From: Vibrio neonatus
Lineage (GTDB): Bacteria; Pseudomonadota; Gammaproteobacteria; Enterobacterales; Vibrionaceae
Length of the DNA: 64,000 nucleotides
Reading direction: 5' to 3'
Assembly: GCF_024346975.1 (NCBI RefSeq)
Contig: NZ_AP024885.1
Location: 620,001 to 684,000, forward strand
Numbering within the stretch: position 1 is the first letter of the stretch; every line of letters begins with the position of its first letter. Under the pieces are notes generated by a model that worked only from the letters and a program-made list of their open reading frames with translations, ran no database searches and was not told where the DNA came from. A program made the position numbers and the translations under genes. This document shows positions 48,307-56,696 of the stretch, piece after piece.

Positions 48307-49473
48307 ATGCATTTTGATGTAGCTGTGATAGGTGGCGGTATGGTTGGGGCTGCAACAGCTCTTGGCTTGGCAAAACAAGGTAAGCGAGTTGCGGTGGTTG
48401 AGGGATATAAACCTGAGCCATTTTCTGCATCACAAGCACTGGATATTCGAATCTCTGCAATATCTAAGAGCTCGGTGGATCTACTGCAGCAACTAGGCGC
48501 GTGGTCACATGTTCAGAGTAAGCGAGTTTTCCCTTATATGGGACTAGAAACTTGGGAGTTAGATAACTGCCGAACTCGCTTTGATGCATCGTCCTTACAG
48601 CTACCTTTGCTAGGTTACATGGTCGAAAATCGCGTGTTGCAACTGGGTATTTGGCAAGCGCTGCAGGCCTATTCTAACGTGAGCTTTTATTGCCCTGACG
48701 CTTTAGTGGATATGAAGACAAGTGAACTGGGCAAGCAAATTGAGTTGTCATCGGGCGAGCAGATTAGCACCAGTTTAGTCGTGGGCGCGGATGGGGCAAA
48801 TTCAAAAGTAAGGCACATTGCAGGGATTGGCGTGACGGCGTGGGATTATCGTCAAGACTGCATGTTGATTAACGTAGAAACAGATTGCGCTGACACTGAC
48901 GTCACTTGGCAATGGTTTACTCCGCAAGGGCCAAGATCGTATCTTCCTATGGGAGCAGGGCAAGGTTGTTTAGTGTGGTATGACTCTCCTAAACGAATTA
49001 AACAATTGAGCCAACTGACACCCGAAGCCCTAAAGCTGGAAATAGAAGCGTGTTTCCCAGAACGTATTGGCACAGTCAGTGTGAATAACTTTGCTTCTTT
49101 TCCTTTAAAACGCCGTCACGTACAGCATTACTGTAAAGAGTCTGTGGTGCTAGTAGGAGATTCTGCGCATACCATTAACCCTTTAGCGGGGCAGGGTGTC
49201 AATTTAGGCTTTAAAGACGTGCAGGGCTTACTTGAGGTGTTAGAAGAGGGTGATTACTCACTCGATAACCTTAAGCGATATCAAAAACTAAGAAGAACCG
49301 ATAACTTGCTGATGCAAACAGCGATGGATGCGTTTTACTTGGGGTTTAGCAATAACATAGGCCCTGTAAAGCTATTGAGAAATATGGGATTAAAGTTGGC
49401 TGATCGTGCCGGGCCAATAAAAGACCAAGCATTGAAGTATGCGTTAGGGCTTTATACCAATCGTACTAAATAA
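48307..49473 (+). CDS. ubiF: UbiF-type ubiquinone biosynthesis monooxygenase
   Basis: 388 aa FAD-dependent aromatic hydroxylase (UbiH/UbiF/VisC family); UbiF hydroxylates C6 of demethoxyubiquinol. FAD motifs GGGMVGAATALGLA (near 9), DG (VVGADGANSKVR near 160) and GDSAHTINPLAGQGVNLGFKD (near 280). Assigned to UbiF rather than UbiH because it is next to miaB and a Leu/Gln/Met tRNA cluster, as in E. coli. Start ATG 48307 is preceded by AAGGA at 9 bases; ATG 48298 is too close to it. The last codons (YTNRTK and the TAA) lie within a MITE copy. Confidence 0.92.
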   Translation: MHFDVAVIGGGMVGAATALGLAKQGKRVAVVEGYKPEPFSASQALDIRISAISKSSVDLLQQLGAWSHVQSKRVFPYMGLETWELDNCRTRFDASSLQLPLLGYMVENRVLQLGIWQALQAYSNVSFYCPDALVDMKTSELGKQIELSSGEQISTSLVVGADGANSKVRHIAGIGVTAWDYRQDCMLINVETDCADTDVTWQWFTPQGPRSYLPMGAGQGCLVWYDSPKRIKQLSQLTPEALKLEIEACFPERIGTVSVNNFASFPLKRRHVQHYCKESVVLVGDSAHTINPLAGQGVNLGFKDVQGLLEVLEEGDYSLDNLKRYQKLRRTDNLLMQTAMDAFYLGFSNNIGPVKLLRNMGLKLADRAGPIKDQALKYALGLYTNRTK

Positions 49474-49615
49474 CTGCTCATTCTAGCTTGTTAAAATGCT
49501 CGATAACGGCGTTAGAATTTTTGATTGTAGAATAACTACTTATCGAAAAATTCTGCCTTGTTCTCGAGCATTTTTCCTGCGCTAGCTCTGATCACTTACT
49601 TAGTGTGATTGGTAT
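49454..49615 (+). repeat. 162-bp palindromic MITE-like repeat, copy 3
   Basis: Begins ATACCAATCGTACTAAATAA, ends TTAGTGTGATTGGTAT, almost identical to copy 1. Its first 20 bases encode the last residues and the stop codon of ubiF. With copy 2 it flanks ubiF in inverted orientation. Confidence 0.9.
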
Positions 49616-49640
49616 TGGAGCTTAGTTTTTCAAGAAGTGA

Positions 49641-49669
49641 AGGGCGCTCGGCATGGAGCGCCCTTTTTT
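49641..49669 (+). terminator. Terminator after ubiF
   Basis: GGGCGCTC-GGCAT-GGAGCGCCC followed by TTTTTT. It lies 26 bp beyond the MITE and probably ended ubiF transcription before the insertion. Confidence 0.92.
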
Positions 49670-49692
49670 AATGTCCATTTTCTATAGGCAAT

Positions 49693-49719
49693 AAAAAACC
49701 CGTCTAAAAGACGGGTTTC
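49693..49719 (-). terminator. Terminator of the tRNA array
   Basis: AAACCCGTCT-AAA-AGACGGGTTT; on the minus strand it is followed by TTTTAT. It lies 9 bp past the last tRNA-Leu. Confidence 0.92.
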
Positions 49720-49727
49720 TTGAATGA

Positions 49728-49812
49728 TGGTGCGGAAGGAGAGACTTGAACTCTCACACCTTGCGGCGCCAGAACCTAAATCTGGTGCGTCTACCAATTC
49801 CGCCACTTCCGC
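49728..49812 (-). tRNA. tRNA-Leu (TAG), copy 1
   Basis: 85 nt cloverleaf with encoded CCA. Acceptor GCGGAAG/CTTCCGC, anticodon loop TTTAGGT (anticodon TAG, reads CUA), long variable arm of a Leu tRNA. Last gene of the array transcript. Confidence 0.96.
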
Positions 49813-49864
49813 AACAAATCTGTAGTTAGGGAGATGATTGGTTAATCTCAATAACGTTGTAATG

Positions 49865-49939
49865 TGGCTGGGCTACCTGGATTTGAACCAGGGAATGCCG
49901 GCATCAAAAGCCGGTGCCTTACCGCTTGGCGATAGCCCA
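49865..49939 (-). tRNA. tRNA-Gln (TTG), copy 1
   Basis: 75 nt with encoded CCA. Acceptor TGGGCTA/TAGCCCA, anticodon loop CTTTTGATG (TTG). T-loop TTCAAAT. Confidence 0.96.
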
Positions 49940-49974
49940 ACAGAGAAAGTTCTATGAACTCAATCTTTAAATAA

Positions 49975-50059
49975 TGGTGCGGAAGGAGAGACTTGAACTC
50001 TCACACCTTGCGGCGCCAGAACCTAAATCTGGTGCGTCTACCAATTCCGCCACTTCCGC
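49975..50059 (-). tRNA. tRNA-Leu (TAG), copy 2
   Basis: 85 nt with encoded CCA, same sequence as copy 1 where read. Anticodon TAG. Confidence 0.96.
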
Positions 50060-50112
50060 AACAAATCTGTAGTCGTAACTGATAATTGGTTAATCAATTA
50101 GACGTTGTAATG

Positions 50113-50187
50113 TGGCTGGGCTACCTGGATTTGAACCAGGGAATGCCGGCATCAAAAGCCGGTGCCTTACCGCTTGGCGATAGCCCA
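50113..50187 (-). tRNA. tRNA-Gln (TTG), copy 2
   Basis: 75 nt with encoded CCA, same sequence as copy 1. Anticodon TTG. Confidence 0.96.
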
Positions 50188-50222
50188 ACAGAGAAAGTTC
50201 TATGAACTCAATCTTTAAATAA

Positions 50223-50307
50223 TGGTGCGGAAGGAGAGACTTGAACTCTCACACCTTGCGGCGCCAGAACCTAAATCTGGTGCGTCTACCAATTCCGCCA
50301 CTTCCGC
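50223..50307 (-). tRNA. tRNA-Leu (TAG), copy 3
   Basis: 85 nt with encoded CCA. Anticodon TAG. Followed by a decayed tRNA-Gln upstream at 50360. Confidence 0.96.
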
Positions 50308-50359
50308 AACAAATCTGTAGTTAGGGAGATGATTGGTTAATCTCAATAACGTTGTGATG

Positions 50360-50423
50360 TGGCTGAGCTAATTAGAGCTGAACCAGGGGAAATAACGAGG
50401 CATCAAATGCTTTTATCTCACCC
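50360..50423 (-). pseudogene. Decayed tRNA-Gln, copy A
   Basis: Starts with CCA-type end TGGCTGAGCTA and keeps GAACCAGGG and GGCATCAAA of the neighbouring tRNA-Gln genes. The T stem no longer pairs, the anticodon stem is broken (GCATCAAATGC), and the D arm and 5' acceptor half are missing. Not expected to fold as a tRNA. Confidence 0.8.
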
Positions 50424-50433
50424 ATTTGTAATG

Positions 50434-50508
50434 TGGCTGGGCTACCTGGATTTGAACCAGGGAATGCCGGCATCAAAAGCCGGTGCCTTACCGCTTGGCG
50501 ATAGCCCA
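50434..50508 (-). tRNA. tRNA-Gln (TTG), copy 3
   Basis: 75 nt with encoded CCA. Anticodon TTG. Lies 10 bp upstream (in transcript order) of the decayed copy A. Confidence 0.96.
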
Positions 50509-50543
50509 ACAGAAACAGTTCTAGGAACTATATCTTTAAATAA

Positions 50544-50628
50544 TGGTGCGGAAGGAGAGACTTGAACTCTCACACCTTGCGGCGCCAGAACCTAAATCTG
50601 GTGCGTCTACCAATTCCGCCACTTCCGC
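50544..50628 (-). tRNA. tRNA-Leu (TAG), copy 4
   Basis: 85 nt with encoded CCA. Anticodon TAG. Confidence 0.96.
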
Positions 50629-50682
50629 AACAAATCTGTAGTCGTAATTGATAATTGGTTAATCAATTAGACGTTGTATATA

Positions 50683-50759
50683 TGGTGGCTACTGCGGGAT
50701 TTGAACCTGCGACCCCATCATTATGAGTGATGTGCTCTAACCAGCTGAGCTAAGTAGCC
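50683..50759 (-). tRNA. tRNA-Met (CAT, elongator), copy 1
   Basis: 77 nt with encoded CCA. Acceptor GGCTACT/AGTAGCC is fully paired, which marks an elongator rather than initiator tRNA; anticodon loop CTCATAA (CAT). The D loop TCAGCTGGTTAGAGCA is typical of metT. Confidence 0.95.
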
Positions 50760-50797
50760 ACTCTGTTTTAGAGACAATCTAATCTCTAAACTAAATA

Positions 50798-50882
50798 TGG
50801 TGCGGAAGGAGAGACTTGAACTCTCACACCTTGCGGCGCCAGAACCTAAATCTGGTGCGTCTACCAATTCCGCCACTTCCGC
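50798..50882 (-). tRNA. tRNA-Leu (TAG), copy 5
   Basis: 85 nt with encoded CCA. Anticodon TAG. Confidence 0.96.
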
Positions 50883-50953
50883 TTTGCTTGTTTAATCTCT
50901 AAGCCAGAGTGTAGTTAAAGAGACGATTGGAGAATCTCGATAACGTTGTAATG

Positions 50954-51016
50954 TGGTTGAGCTACTTAGAGCTGAACCAGGGGGATAACGAGGCATCAAA
51001 TGCTTTTGTTTCACCC
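50954..51016 (-). pseudogene. Decayed tRNA-Gln, copy B
   Basis: Nearly the same as decayed copy A, with the same changes (TTAGAGCTGAACCAGG, TAACGAGGCATCAAATGC), so the two come from one already decayed ancestor by duplication. D arm and 5' acceptor half missing. Confidence 0.8.
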
Positions 51017-51025
51017 TTTGTAAAG

Positions 51026-51100
51026 TGGCTGGGCTACCTGGATTTGAACCAGGGAATGCCGGCATCAAAAGCCGGTGCCTTACCGCTTGGCGATAGCCCA
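51026..51100 (-). tRNA. tRNA-Gln (TTG), copy 4
   Basis: 75 nt with encoded CCA. Anticodon TTG. Next to decayed copy B in the same arrangement as copy 3 and decayed copy A. Confidence 0.96.
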
Positions 51101-51135
51101 ACAGAAACAGTTCTAGGAACTATATCTTTAAATAA

Positions 51136-51220
51136 TGGTGCGGAAGGAGAGACTTGAACTCTCACACCTTGCGGCGCCAGAACCTAAATCTGGTGCGTCT
51201 ACCAATTCCGCCACTTCCGC
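51136..51220 (-). tRNA. tRNA-Leu (TAG), copy 6
   Basis: 85 nt with encoded CCA. Anticodon TAG. Confidence 0.96.
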
Positions 51221-51292
51221 ATCGCTTTGTTTAATCTCTAAGCTAGAGTGTAGTCTTAGCTGACGATTGGATAATCAACTAGACGTTGTAAA

Positions 51293-51369
51293 TGGTGGCT
51301 ACTGCGGGATTTGAACCTGCGACCCCATCATTATGAGTGATGTGCTCTAACCAGCTGAGCTAAGTAGCC
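51293..51369 (-). tRNA. tRNA-Met (CAT, elongator), copy 2
   Basis: 77 nt with encoded CCA. Same as copy 1; anticodon CAT. Confidence 0.95.
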
Positions 51370-51450
51370 ACTTTAATTTTGAGCGAGAGAGGATAAACCA
51401 ATCTTGCTCTTATTCCAATGATTTTTTAATAAAATCATGAAATAAATAGT

Positions 51451-51525
51451 TGGCTGGGCTACCTGGATTCGAACCAGGGAATGCCGGCATCAAAAGCCGG
51501 TGCCTTACCGCTTGGCGATAGCCCA
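51451..51525 (-). tRNA. tRNA-Gln (TTG), copy 5
   Basis: 75 nt with encoded CCA. Differs from the other four in the T loop (TTCGAAT in place of TTCAAAT). Anticodon TTG. Probably the oldest copy, as it is nearest the promoter. Confidence 0.96.
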
Positions 51526-51533
51526 ACTTAATA

Positions 51534-51618
51534 TGGTGCGGAAGGAGAGACTTGAACTCTCACACCTTGCGGCGCCAGAACCTAAATCTGGTGCGTCTAC
51601 CAATTCCGCCACTTCCGC
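51534..51618 (-). tRNA. tRNA-Leu (TAG), copy 7
   Basis: 85 nt with encoded CCA. Anticodon TAG. 8 bp from tRNA-Gln copy 5. Confidence 0.96.
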
Positions 51619-51657
51619 ATATTTCCTAATAACTCTCAAAAGAAAGCATTTAGGAAA

Positions 51658-51734
51658 TGGTGGCTACTGCGGGATTTGAACCTGCGACCCCATCATTATG
51701 AGTGATGTGCTCTAACCAGCTGAGCTAAGTAGCC
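51658..51734 (-). tRNA. tRNA-Met (CAT, elongator), copy 3
   Basis: 77 nt with encoded CCA. First tRNA of the array transcript; Met-Leu-Gln order matches E. coli metT-leuW-glnU. Confidence 0.95.
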
Positions 51735-51780
51735 ATTACCATATTGTCATTTCTCAACCCTGTTAGACAGTGTCGAGAAC

Positions 51781-51816
51781 GGAGCGCATTATGCGTATAT
51801 CACAGGAAAGCGTCAA
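51781..51816 (-). promoter_or_regulatory. Promoter of the tRNA array
   Basis: On the minus strand: -35 TTGACG (51816-51811), 17-bp spacer, -10 CATAAT (51793-51788), then GCGCTCC. The G/C-rich discriminator is typical of stable-RNA promoters under stringent control by ppGpp. It starts about 47 bp before the first tRNA-Met. Confidence 0.8.
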
Positions 51817-52035
51817 TAGTTTTTTTAAAGATTTCGCCAGTTATAGCCTGTTCGAACTTTTTTTAAACAAAGCGCCCTGTTTTTATGCAGAAAACATCTA
51901 ATAATTCACAAAATTAGACAGTATGGAAATAGGTTTGATTAGCATTTCGCCACAGATAGTTTTGCGCCAAGCAGTGTTAAAAATTCTTTTTTAATACTGT
52001 TGAGTAGAGCAAGAGAAGGGATTGAAATATGTATG

Positions 52036-52083
52036 ATACCAATCGTACTAAATATCTGATCACTTACTTAGTGTGATTGGTAT
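52036..52083 (+). repeat. 48-bp internally deleted copy of the MITE-like repeat
   Basis: Left end ATACCAATCGTACTAAATA joined directly to right end CTGATCACTTACTTAGTGTGATTGGTAT of the 162-bp element, with the middle about 114 bp missing. TA at both borders. Between the tRNA promoter and the ychF terminator; the rest of 51817-52104 holds nothing recognisable. Confidence 0.85.
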
Positions 52084-52104
52084 AAATAGGGTAACGGCGA
52101 TGCA

Positions 52105-52136
52105 AATAAAAAAAGATCGCCGAAGCGATCTTTTTT
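52105..52136 (-). terminator. Terminator after ychF
   Basis: AAAAGATCGC-CGAA-GCGATCTTTT, with long A- and T-runs on both sides. Confidence 0.92.
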
Positions 52137-52167
52137 GCACAATCTTACCTGTTATCGAAGCGTAGAA

Positions 52168-53259
52168 TTATACGTTGAAGCGGAAGTGGATAACGTCACC
52201 ATCTTTAACGACGTAATCTTTACCTTCTAGACGCCATTTACCGGCATCTTTAGCGCCACTTTCACCTTTGAACTGGATGAAATCATCGTAGCCTACAACT
52301 TCCGCACGAATGAAGCCTTTTTCGAAGTCAGTATGGATCTTACCCGCTGATTGTGGCGCAGTAGCCCCAACAGGGATTGTCCATGCACGCACTTCTTTCA
52401 CGCCAGCGGTGAAGTAAGTTTGTAGAGTAAGTAGATCGTAACCTGAACGAATAACGCGGTTTAGACCAGGTTCTTCAATGCCCATATCAGCTAAGAACTC
52501 AGCGCGATCTTCATCGTCTAGCTCTGCCATTTCTGATTCGATAGCCGCACATACAGGAACAACAACATTGTTTTCTTTGGCAGCGTATTCACGAACAGCG
52601 TCTAAAAATGGGTTGTTTTCGAAGCCGTCTTCAGCCACGTTAGCAATGTACATGGTTGGCTTAAGCGTTAGGAAGTTTAAGTAACCTACCGCAAGTAGTT
52701 CTTCTTTGCTTAGCTCAACAGTACGAGCCATGCCGCCTTCAGTAAGAATTGGCAGCAGTTTTTCTAAAACAGCCAGTTCAAATTTAGCGTCTTTATCGCC
52801 ACCTTTTGCTTTTTTAGCATTACGGTGCATTGCGCGTTCACAGCTATCAAGATCGGCCATTGCTAGCTCAAGGTTAATCACCTCGATGTCTTCGATAGGG
52901 GATACTTTACCTGATACGTGAACGATGTTTTCGTTCTCGAAACAGCGAACAACGTGTCCGATAGCGTCAGTTTCGCGGATGTTAGCTAGGAATTTGTTAC
53001 CTAGACCTTCACCACGAGATGCGCCCGCAACCAGACCTGCAATGTCTACAAATTCCATTGTAGTTGGCAGAATTTTTTGTGGATTTACGATTTCAGCAAG
53101 AGCGTCTAAACGTAGATCTGGCACAGGAACAACGCCTGTGTTTGGTTCGATAGTACAAAACGGGAAGTTTGCCGCCTCGATACCTGCTTTGGTAAGCGCA
53201 TTGAAAAGAGTTGATTTACCAACGTTTGGAAGACCAACGATGCCACATTTAAAACCCAT
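52168..53259 (-). CDS. ychF: YchF, Obg-family ATPase
   Basis: 363 aa translation-associated P-loop ATPase (Ola1/YchF). G1 [14 protein letters not shown] (residues 8-21), G3 [20 protein letters not shown] (near 70), the NVAE G4 variant (YIANVAED near 205) that favours ATP over GTP, and a C-terminal TGS domain with [14 protein letters not shown]. Regulates translation and catalase/oxidative stress in E. coli. 10 bp after pth, the usual pair. Confidence 0.97.
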   Translation of the reverse strand: MGFKCGIVGLPNVGKSTLFNALTKAGIEAANFPFCTIEPNTGVVPVPDLRLDALAEIVNPQKILPTTMEFVDIAGLVAGASRGEGLGNKFLANIRETDAIGHVVRCFENENIVHVSGKVSPIEDIEVINLELAMADLDSCERAMHRNAKKAKGGDKDAKFELAVLEKLLPILTEGGMARTVELSKEELLAVGYLNFLTLKPTMYIANVAEDGFENNPFLDAVREYAAKENNVVVPVCAAIESEMAELDDEDRAEFLADMGIEEPGLNRVIRSGYDLLTLQTYFTAGVKEVRAWTIPVGATAPQSAGKIHTDFEKGFIRAEVVGYDDFIQFKGESGAKDAGKWRLEGKDYVVKDGDVIHFRFNV

Positions 53260-53269
53260 GATTAAAACC

Positions 53270-53860
53270 TTATTCTGCTTTGAACGTGTGTAAGCGATTT
53301 TGTGCTTTAGTTAAACCGTCTTTTAGCAATATATCTAAACTGCGGACGGATTCGTCGACTACGGCATCTAGGCATTCTTGCTCTTTGGCCGGAGCTTTGC
53401 CTAATACATAGCCCGCAACACGGTCTTTATGACCAGGGTGTCCGATGCCGATGCGTAGTCGGTAAAAATCTTTGTTATTGCCTAATTTGCTTATGGTGTC
53501 TTTTAGACCGTTATGCCCACCGTGACCACCACCTTTTTTGAACTTGCCAACACCTGGAGGTAAGTCTAGTTCATCGTGCGCAATCATTATCTCTTCGGGT
53601 TTTATTTGATAAAACTTAGCCAGAGCAGAGACTGATTTGCCTGAAAGGTTCATGAAAGTGGTTGGGATAAGCAGGCGAAGATCTTGGCCGTGGACCAAAA
53701 TTCTGCCAGTTAAACCAAAAAACTTAGGCTCATTTTTTAGTATTACATTATGTACTCGAGCTAATTCTTCGATTACCCAAGCGCCTGCATTATGACGTGT
53801 TCTAGCATATTCAGGACCTGGGTTAGCCAGGCCAACAAGTAATTTAATTTCTTGGCTCAA
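53270..53860 (-). CDS. pth: Peptidyl-tRNA hydrolase
   Basis: 196 aa. Releases peptides from dropped-off peptidyl-tRNA. Catalytic histidine in RTRHNAGAW (His24 region), then [11 protein letters not shown] (near 67), the catalytic Asp in [11 protein letters not shown] (near 93) and [11 protein letters not shown] (near 110). Operon pth-ychF. Confidence 0.97.
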   Translation of the reverse strand: MSQEIKLLVGLANPGPEYARTRHNAGAWVIEELARVHNVILKNEPKFFGLTGRILVHGQDLRLLIPTTFMNLSGKSVSALAKFYQIKPEEIMIAHDELDLPPGVGKFKKGGGHGGHNGLKDTISKLGNNKDFYRLRIGIGHPGHKDRVAGYVLGKAPAKEQECLDAVVDESVRSLDILLKDGLTKAQNRLHTFKAE

Positions 53861-53948
53861 GATTTAACTCTCGTAAATGTAGGTGACAACAAAAAGCGCG
53901 ATATGATAGCACGCAATCTCAGTAAGAGTAAAAAGTAAGTAACAGTAA

Positions 53949-53983
53949 AAAATCCCGGTGCTTAATAATAAGTACCGGGATTC
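53949..53983 (-). terminator. Terminator after prs
   Basis: AATCCCGGTgCTT / AAGtACCGGGATT hairpin; on the minus strand followed by TTTT. It is 108 bp beyond the prs stop and also separates prs from pth. Confidence 0.88.
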
Positions 53984-54091
53984 TTGGAATTATTCTGGTT
54001 CTTAAGAACCCCATTCATATTCAAACAATCAGATGCAGAATATTGAATGACTTAACTTTTAGCGGCTAATTGCTTAGGTTAGAAACTAAAA

Positions 54092-55039
54092 TTAGTTGCT
54101 AAACATCGCAGAGATAGACTCTTCGTTGCTGATGCGACGAATCGCTTCAGCTAGCATGCTAGATAAAGTTAACTGAGAGACTTTACCTGTTGCAGCCATT
54201 TCTTTGCTGAGTGTAATTGAGTCAGTGATGATCACTTGGTCAAGTACTGAACTCTTAATGTTTTTCGCAGCAGTGCCAGAGAATACAGCGTGAGTTGCGT
54301 AAGCAAAGACACGTTTAGCGCCACGCTCTTTTAGAGCTTCAGCTGCTTTACATAGTGTGCCACCAGTATCGATCATGTCATCAACGATGACACAGTCACG
54401 ACCTTCAACGTCACCAATAAGGTTCATTACTTCAGAAACGTTAGCGCGTGGACGACGTTTGTCTACGATAGCGATATCAACATCACCAAGAGCTTTTGCT
54501 GTAGCGCGAGCACGTACAACGCCACCTAGGTCAGGAGATACAACAACTGGATCTTCTAGGCCACGGTTGATCATGTCTTCAAGAAGCACTGGAGTACCGA
54601 AGATGTTGTCTACTGGTACATCGAAGAACCCTTGAATTTGCTCTGCGTGTAGGTCGATAGTTAGAACGCGGTCAACACCAACGTTAGATAAGAAGTCAGC
54701 GACTACTTTTGCTGTAATTGGCACACGAGCAGAACGCACACGGCGATCTTGGCGAGCATAGCCGAAGTAAGGGATTACAGCTGTAATACGGCCGGCAGAA
54801 GCACGACGCATTGCGTCAATCATTACTACCAATTCCATCAGGTTGTCATTGGTAGGAGCACAGGTAGATTGAATGATAAATACATCGCTACCGCGAACGT
54901 TTTCATTAATTTGTACAGCGACTTCGCCATCAGAAAAACGGTCAACGACAGCATCACCTAGAGAAATATATAGGCGGTCAGCAATGCGTTGGGCTAGTTC
55001 AGGTGTAGCGTTACCAGCAAATAGCTTCATATCAGGCAC
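54092..55039 (-). CDS. prs: Ribose-phosphate pyrophosphokinase
   Basis: 315 aa. Makes PRPP from ribose 5-phosphate and ATP. ATP-binding [15 protein letters not shown] and the flexible loop near 100 ([18 protein letters not shown]); the PRPP-binding loop [14 protein letters not shown] near 215. Strongly biased codon use. 26 bp after ispE, at the end of lolB-ispE-prs. In E. coli it is a PurR target; I saw no PurR box directly upstream. Confidence 0.98.
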   Translation of the reverse strand: MPDMKLFAGNATPELAQRIADRLYISLGDAVVDRFSDGEVAVQINENVRGSDVFIIQSTCAPTNDNLMELVVMIDAMRRASAGRITAVIPYFGYARQDRRVRSARVPITAKVVADFLSNVGVDRVLTIDLHAEQIQGFFDVPVDNIFGTPVLLEDMINRGLEDPVVVSPDLGGVVRARATAKALGDVDIAIVDKRRPRANVSEVMNLIGDVEGRDCVIVDDMIDTGGTLCKAAEALKERGAKRVFAYATHAVFSGTAAKNIKSSVLDQVIITDSITLSKEMAATGKVSQLTLSSMLAEAIRRISNEESISAMFSN

Positions 55040-55065
55040 GGTGGAAACCTCGAGGTTGCGTCCAG

Positions 55066-55959
55066 TTAATTGGGTAGTGTTTGGGCAGATAACTGCGCCA
55101 ATGTCAGGTGCAAAGGAGAAATATTGTTTCCTTGTGCAACAAATGCTGTTGTATTTTCGGGAAGTTGTCTTAATATGTTTTGTGCTTCTAGTTGAGTATC
55201 AAACTCAGCAAAAACACAAGACCCAGTTCCCGTCAATCTTGACGGCGCATATTGTAACAGCCAAGAAAGTTGCTTATCAACCTCTGGGTACAGTAAACGC
55301 ACTATTTTTTCGCAATCGTTTTCGTAGGGGCTACTTTTTAGCTCTTCCCAACTGCGTTTTTGTGTATCTCTTGTTAGATTTGGGTGACAAAATATCTCAG
55401 CTGTGGAAATACTTTGGTTTGGTCTGACGACTAAATACCACTTTTCTTCTGGTTCAACTTTAGTCAAAGACTCCCCAACACCTTCGGCAAATGCTGCAAA
55501 GCCTTGCACAAATACAGGAACATCGGCTCCTAAACTTAGTCCTATCTTGGCTAAGTCTGGCAAAGATATATCAAGTTGCCATAAATAATTGAGCGCGACC
55601 AAGGTAGTAGCGGCATTAGATGAACCGCCACCAATGCCGCCGCCCATCGGCAACACTTTATTGATATGAATGTCAGCGCCTAATGAATGATTGACAGCAG
55701 CTTCGGAGTTTTTAAGTACCGCTTCTTTTAATGCAATCGCGGCTTTCCAGATAAGGTTTTGTTGGACTGGAACACCTTCTAGCTCAGGGGTGATGGTGAT
55801 TTTTCCGCTGTTGTTAGCGGTAATGGTGAGCTCATCACCAAAGTTAATAAACTGAAAAAGTGTTTGTAGATCGTGGTAGCCATTGTCTCGGCGCCCTGTG
55901 ATGTACAAAAACAGATTTAGCTTGGCTGGCGATGGCCAGGTTGTGGTGGTGGTTATCAT
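55066..55959 (-). CDS. ispE: 4-diphosphocytidyl-2-C-methyl-D-erythritol kinase
   Basis: 297 aa GHMP kinase in the MEP isoprenoid pathway. [30 protein letters not shown] at the start, and the ATP loop [22 protein letters not shown] near 100. Start ATG 55959 overlaps the lolB stop (ATGA), so the two are coupled; the GTG 55971 is less likely. Confidence 0.96.
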   Translation of the reverse strand: MITTTTTWPSPAKLNLFLYITGRRDNGYHDLQTLFQFINFGDELTITANNSGKITITPELEGVPVQQNLIWKAAIALKEAVLKNSEAAVNHSLGADIHINKVLPMGGGIGGGSSNAATTLVALNYLWQLDISLPDLAKIGLSLGADVPVFVQGFAAFAEGVGESLTKVEPEEKWYLVVRPNQSISTAEIFCHPNLTRDTQKRSWEELKSSPYENDCEKIVRLLYPEVDKQLSWLLQYAPSRLTGTGSCVFAEFDTQLEAQNILRQLPENTTAFVAQGNNISPLHLTLAQLSAQTLPN

Positions 55960-56582
55960 TGTATATTCCACTTACTGATAACAATGTTCAGTTTGATAGG
56001 GTCTCTCGACAAGGTCATTTTGTTTGGCAAAACGAGGTCGTTGGTTTCTTGATAGCTTTTATACTCCATCAACCAAGTCTGGCCGCCGCGAGTTTGTTGT
56101 AAAGAGGCTAAAGTACCATTCTCTGCCACATTGAAGTGATCGGCTGCGGTTGGCTGTCCTTTTATCCAGTCTTGCATATAAACAATCGGTAAGCGCATAC
56201 CGGTTAATTGATAAAACAAAAGATCGGCGTCTTTATCAAAATAACGTTTTCCGTGAATATCTGTTACCGTAGCACCTTGCTCATTCATGCTTAAATTGAG
56301 CACTGTCTTGCCTAAAAAAGTGGATAGTCGTAACTGGCTTTGTTGTGGCGATTGCTTCCAGTGAAAGTTTAAACTTTGGCGCTGGGTAGGGTCGATATAG
56401 CCAAGCTTTCCAGAAAGACTAAAATTGGTCAGTGTGGCAAGTTTTGCTTGATGGGTTTGATATTCGACACTGTGAGTCGGAACATGTTGTGTAGTCTCAC
56501 AACCAAACAACAATAAAATAAGAAAGAAGGGTGTAAACCTAAGCAAGCATTTCAAAATAGAAGATGTTTGAGTGATTTGCAT
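55956..56582 (-). CDS. lolB: LolB, outer-membrane lipoprotein receptor
   Basis: 208 aa. Accepts lipoproteins from LolA and inserts them in the outer membrane. Lipobox LLFGC (Cys28). Mature part with [24 protein letters not shown] and the hydrophobic loop [14 protein letters not shown], typical of LolB. Divergent from hemA; order lolB-ispE-prs matches E. coli. Confidence 0.94.
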   Translation of the reverse strand: MQITQTSSILKCLLRFTPFFLILLLFGCETTQHVPTHSVEYQTHQAKLATLTNFSLSGKLGYIDPTQRQSLNFHWKQSPQQSQLRLSTFLGKTVLNLSMNEQGATVTDIHGKRYFDKDADLLFYQLTGMRLPIVYMQDWIKGQPTAADHFNVAENGTLASLQQTRGGQTWLMEYKSYQETNDLVLPNKMTLSRDPIKLNIVISKWNIQ

Positions 56583-56696
56583 GTCAAGAATTAGAGCTCT
56601 GATTCAAGGTTTAAGCTAATGATACAATAAAGCCTCTTTTATTGCTGTAGTGGTTCAAGTAAAATTGCGTTTTTATTTTGTATGTCTAAGTAGTAA

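Noticed and set aside
50359..50565. Plus-strand open frames across the tRNA array (for example 50359-50565 and 50927-51157) with near-identical proteins
   Set aside because: They are tRNA genes read in the wrong strand; the likeness comes from the duplicated tRNAs.
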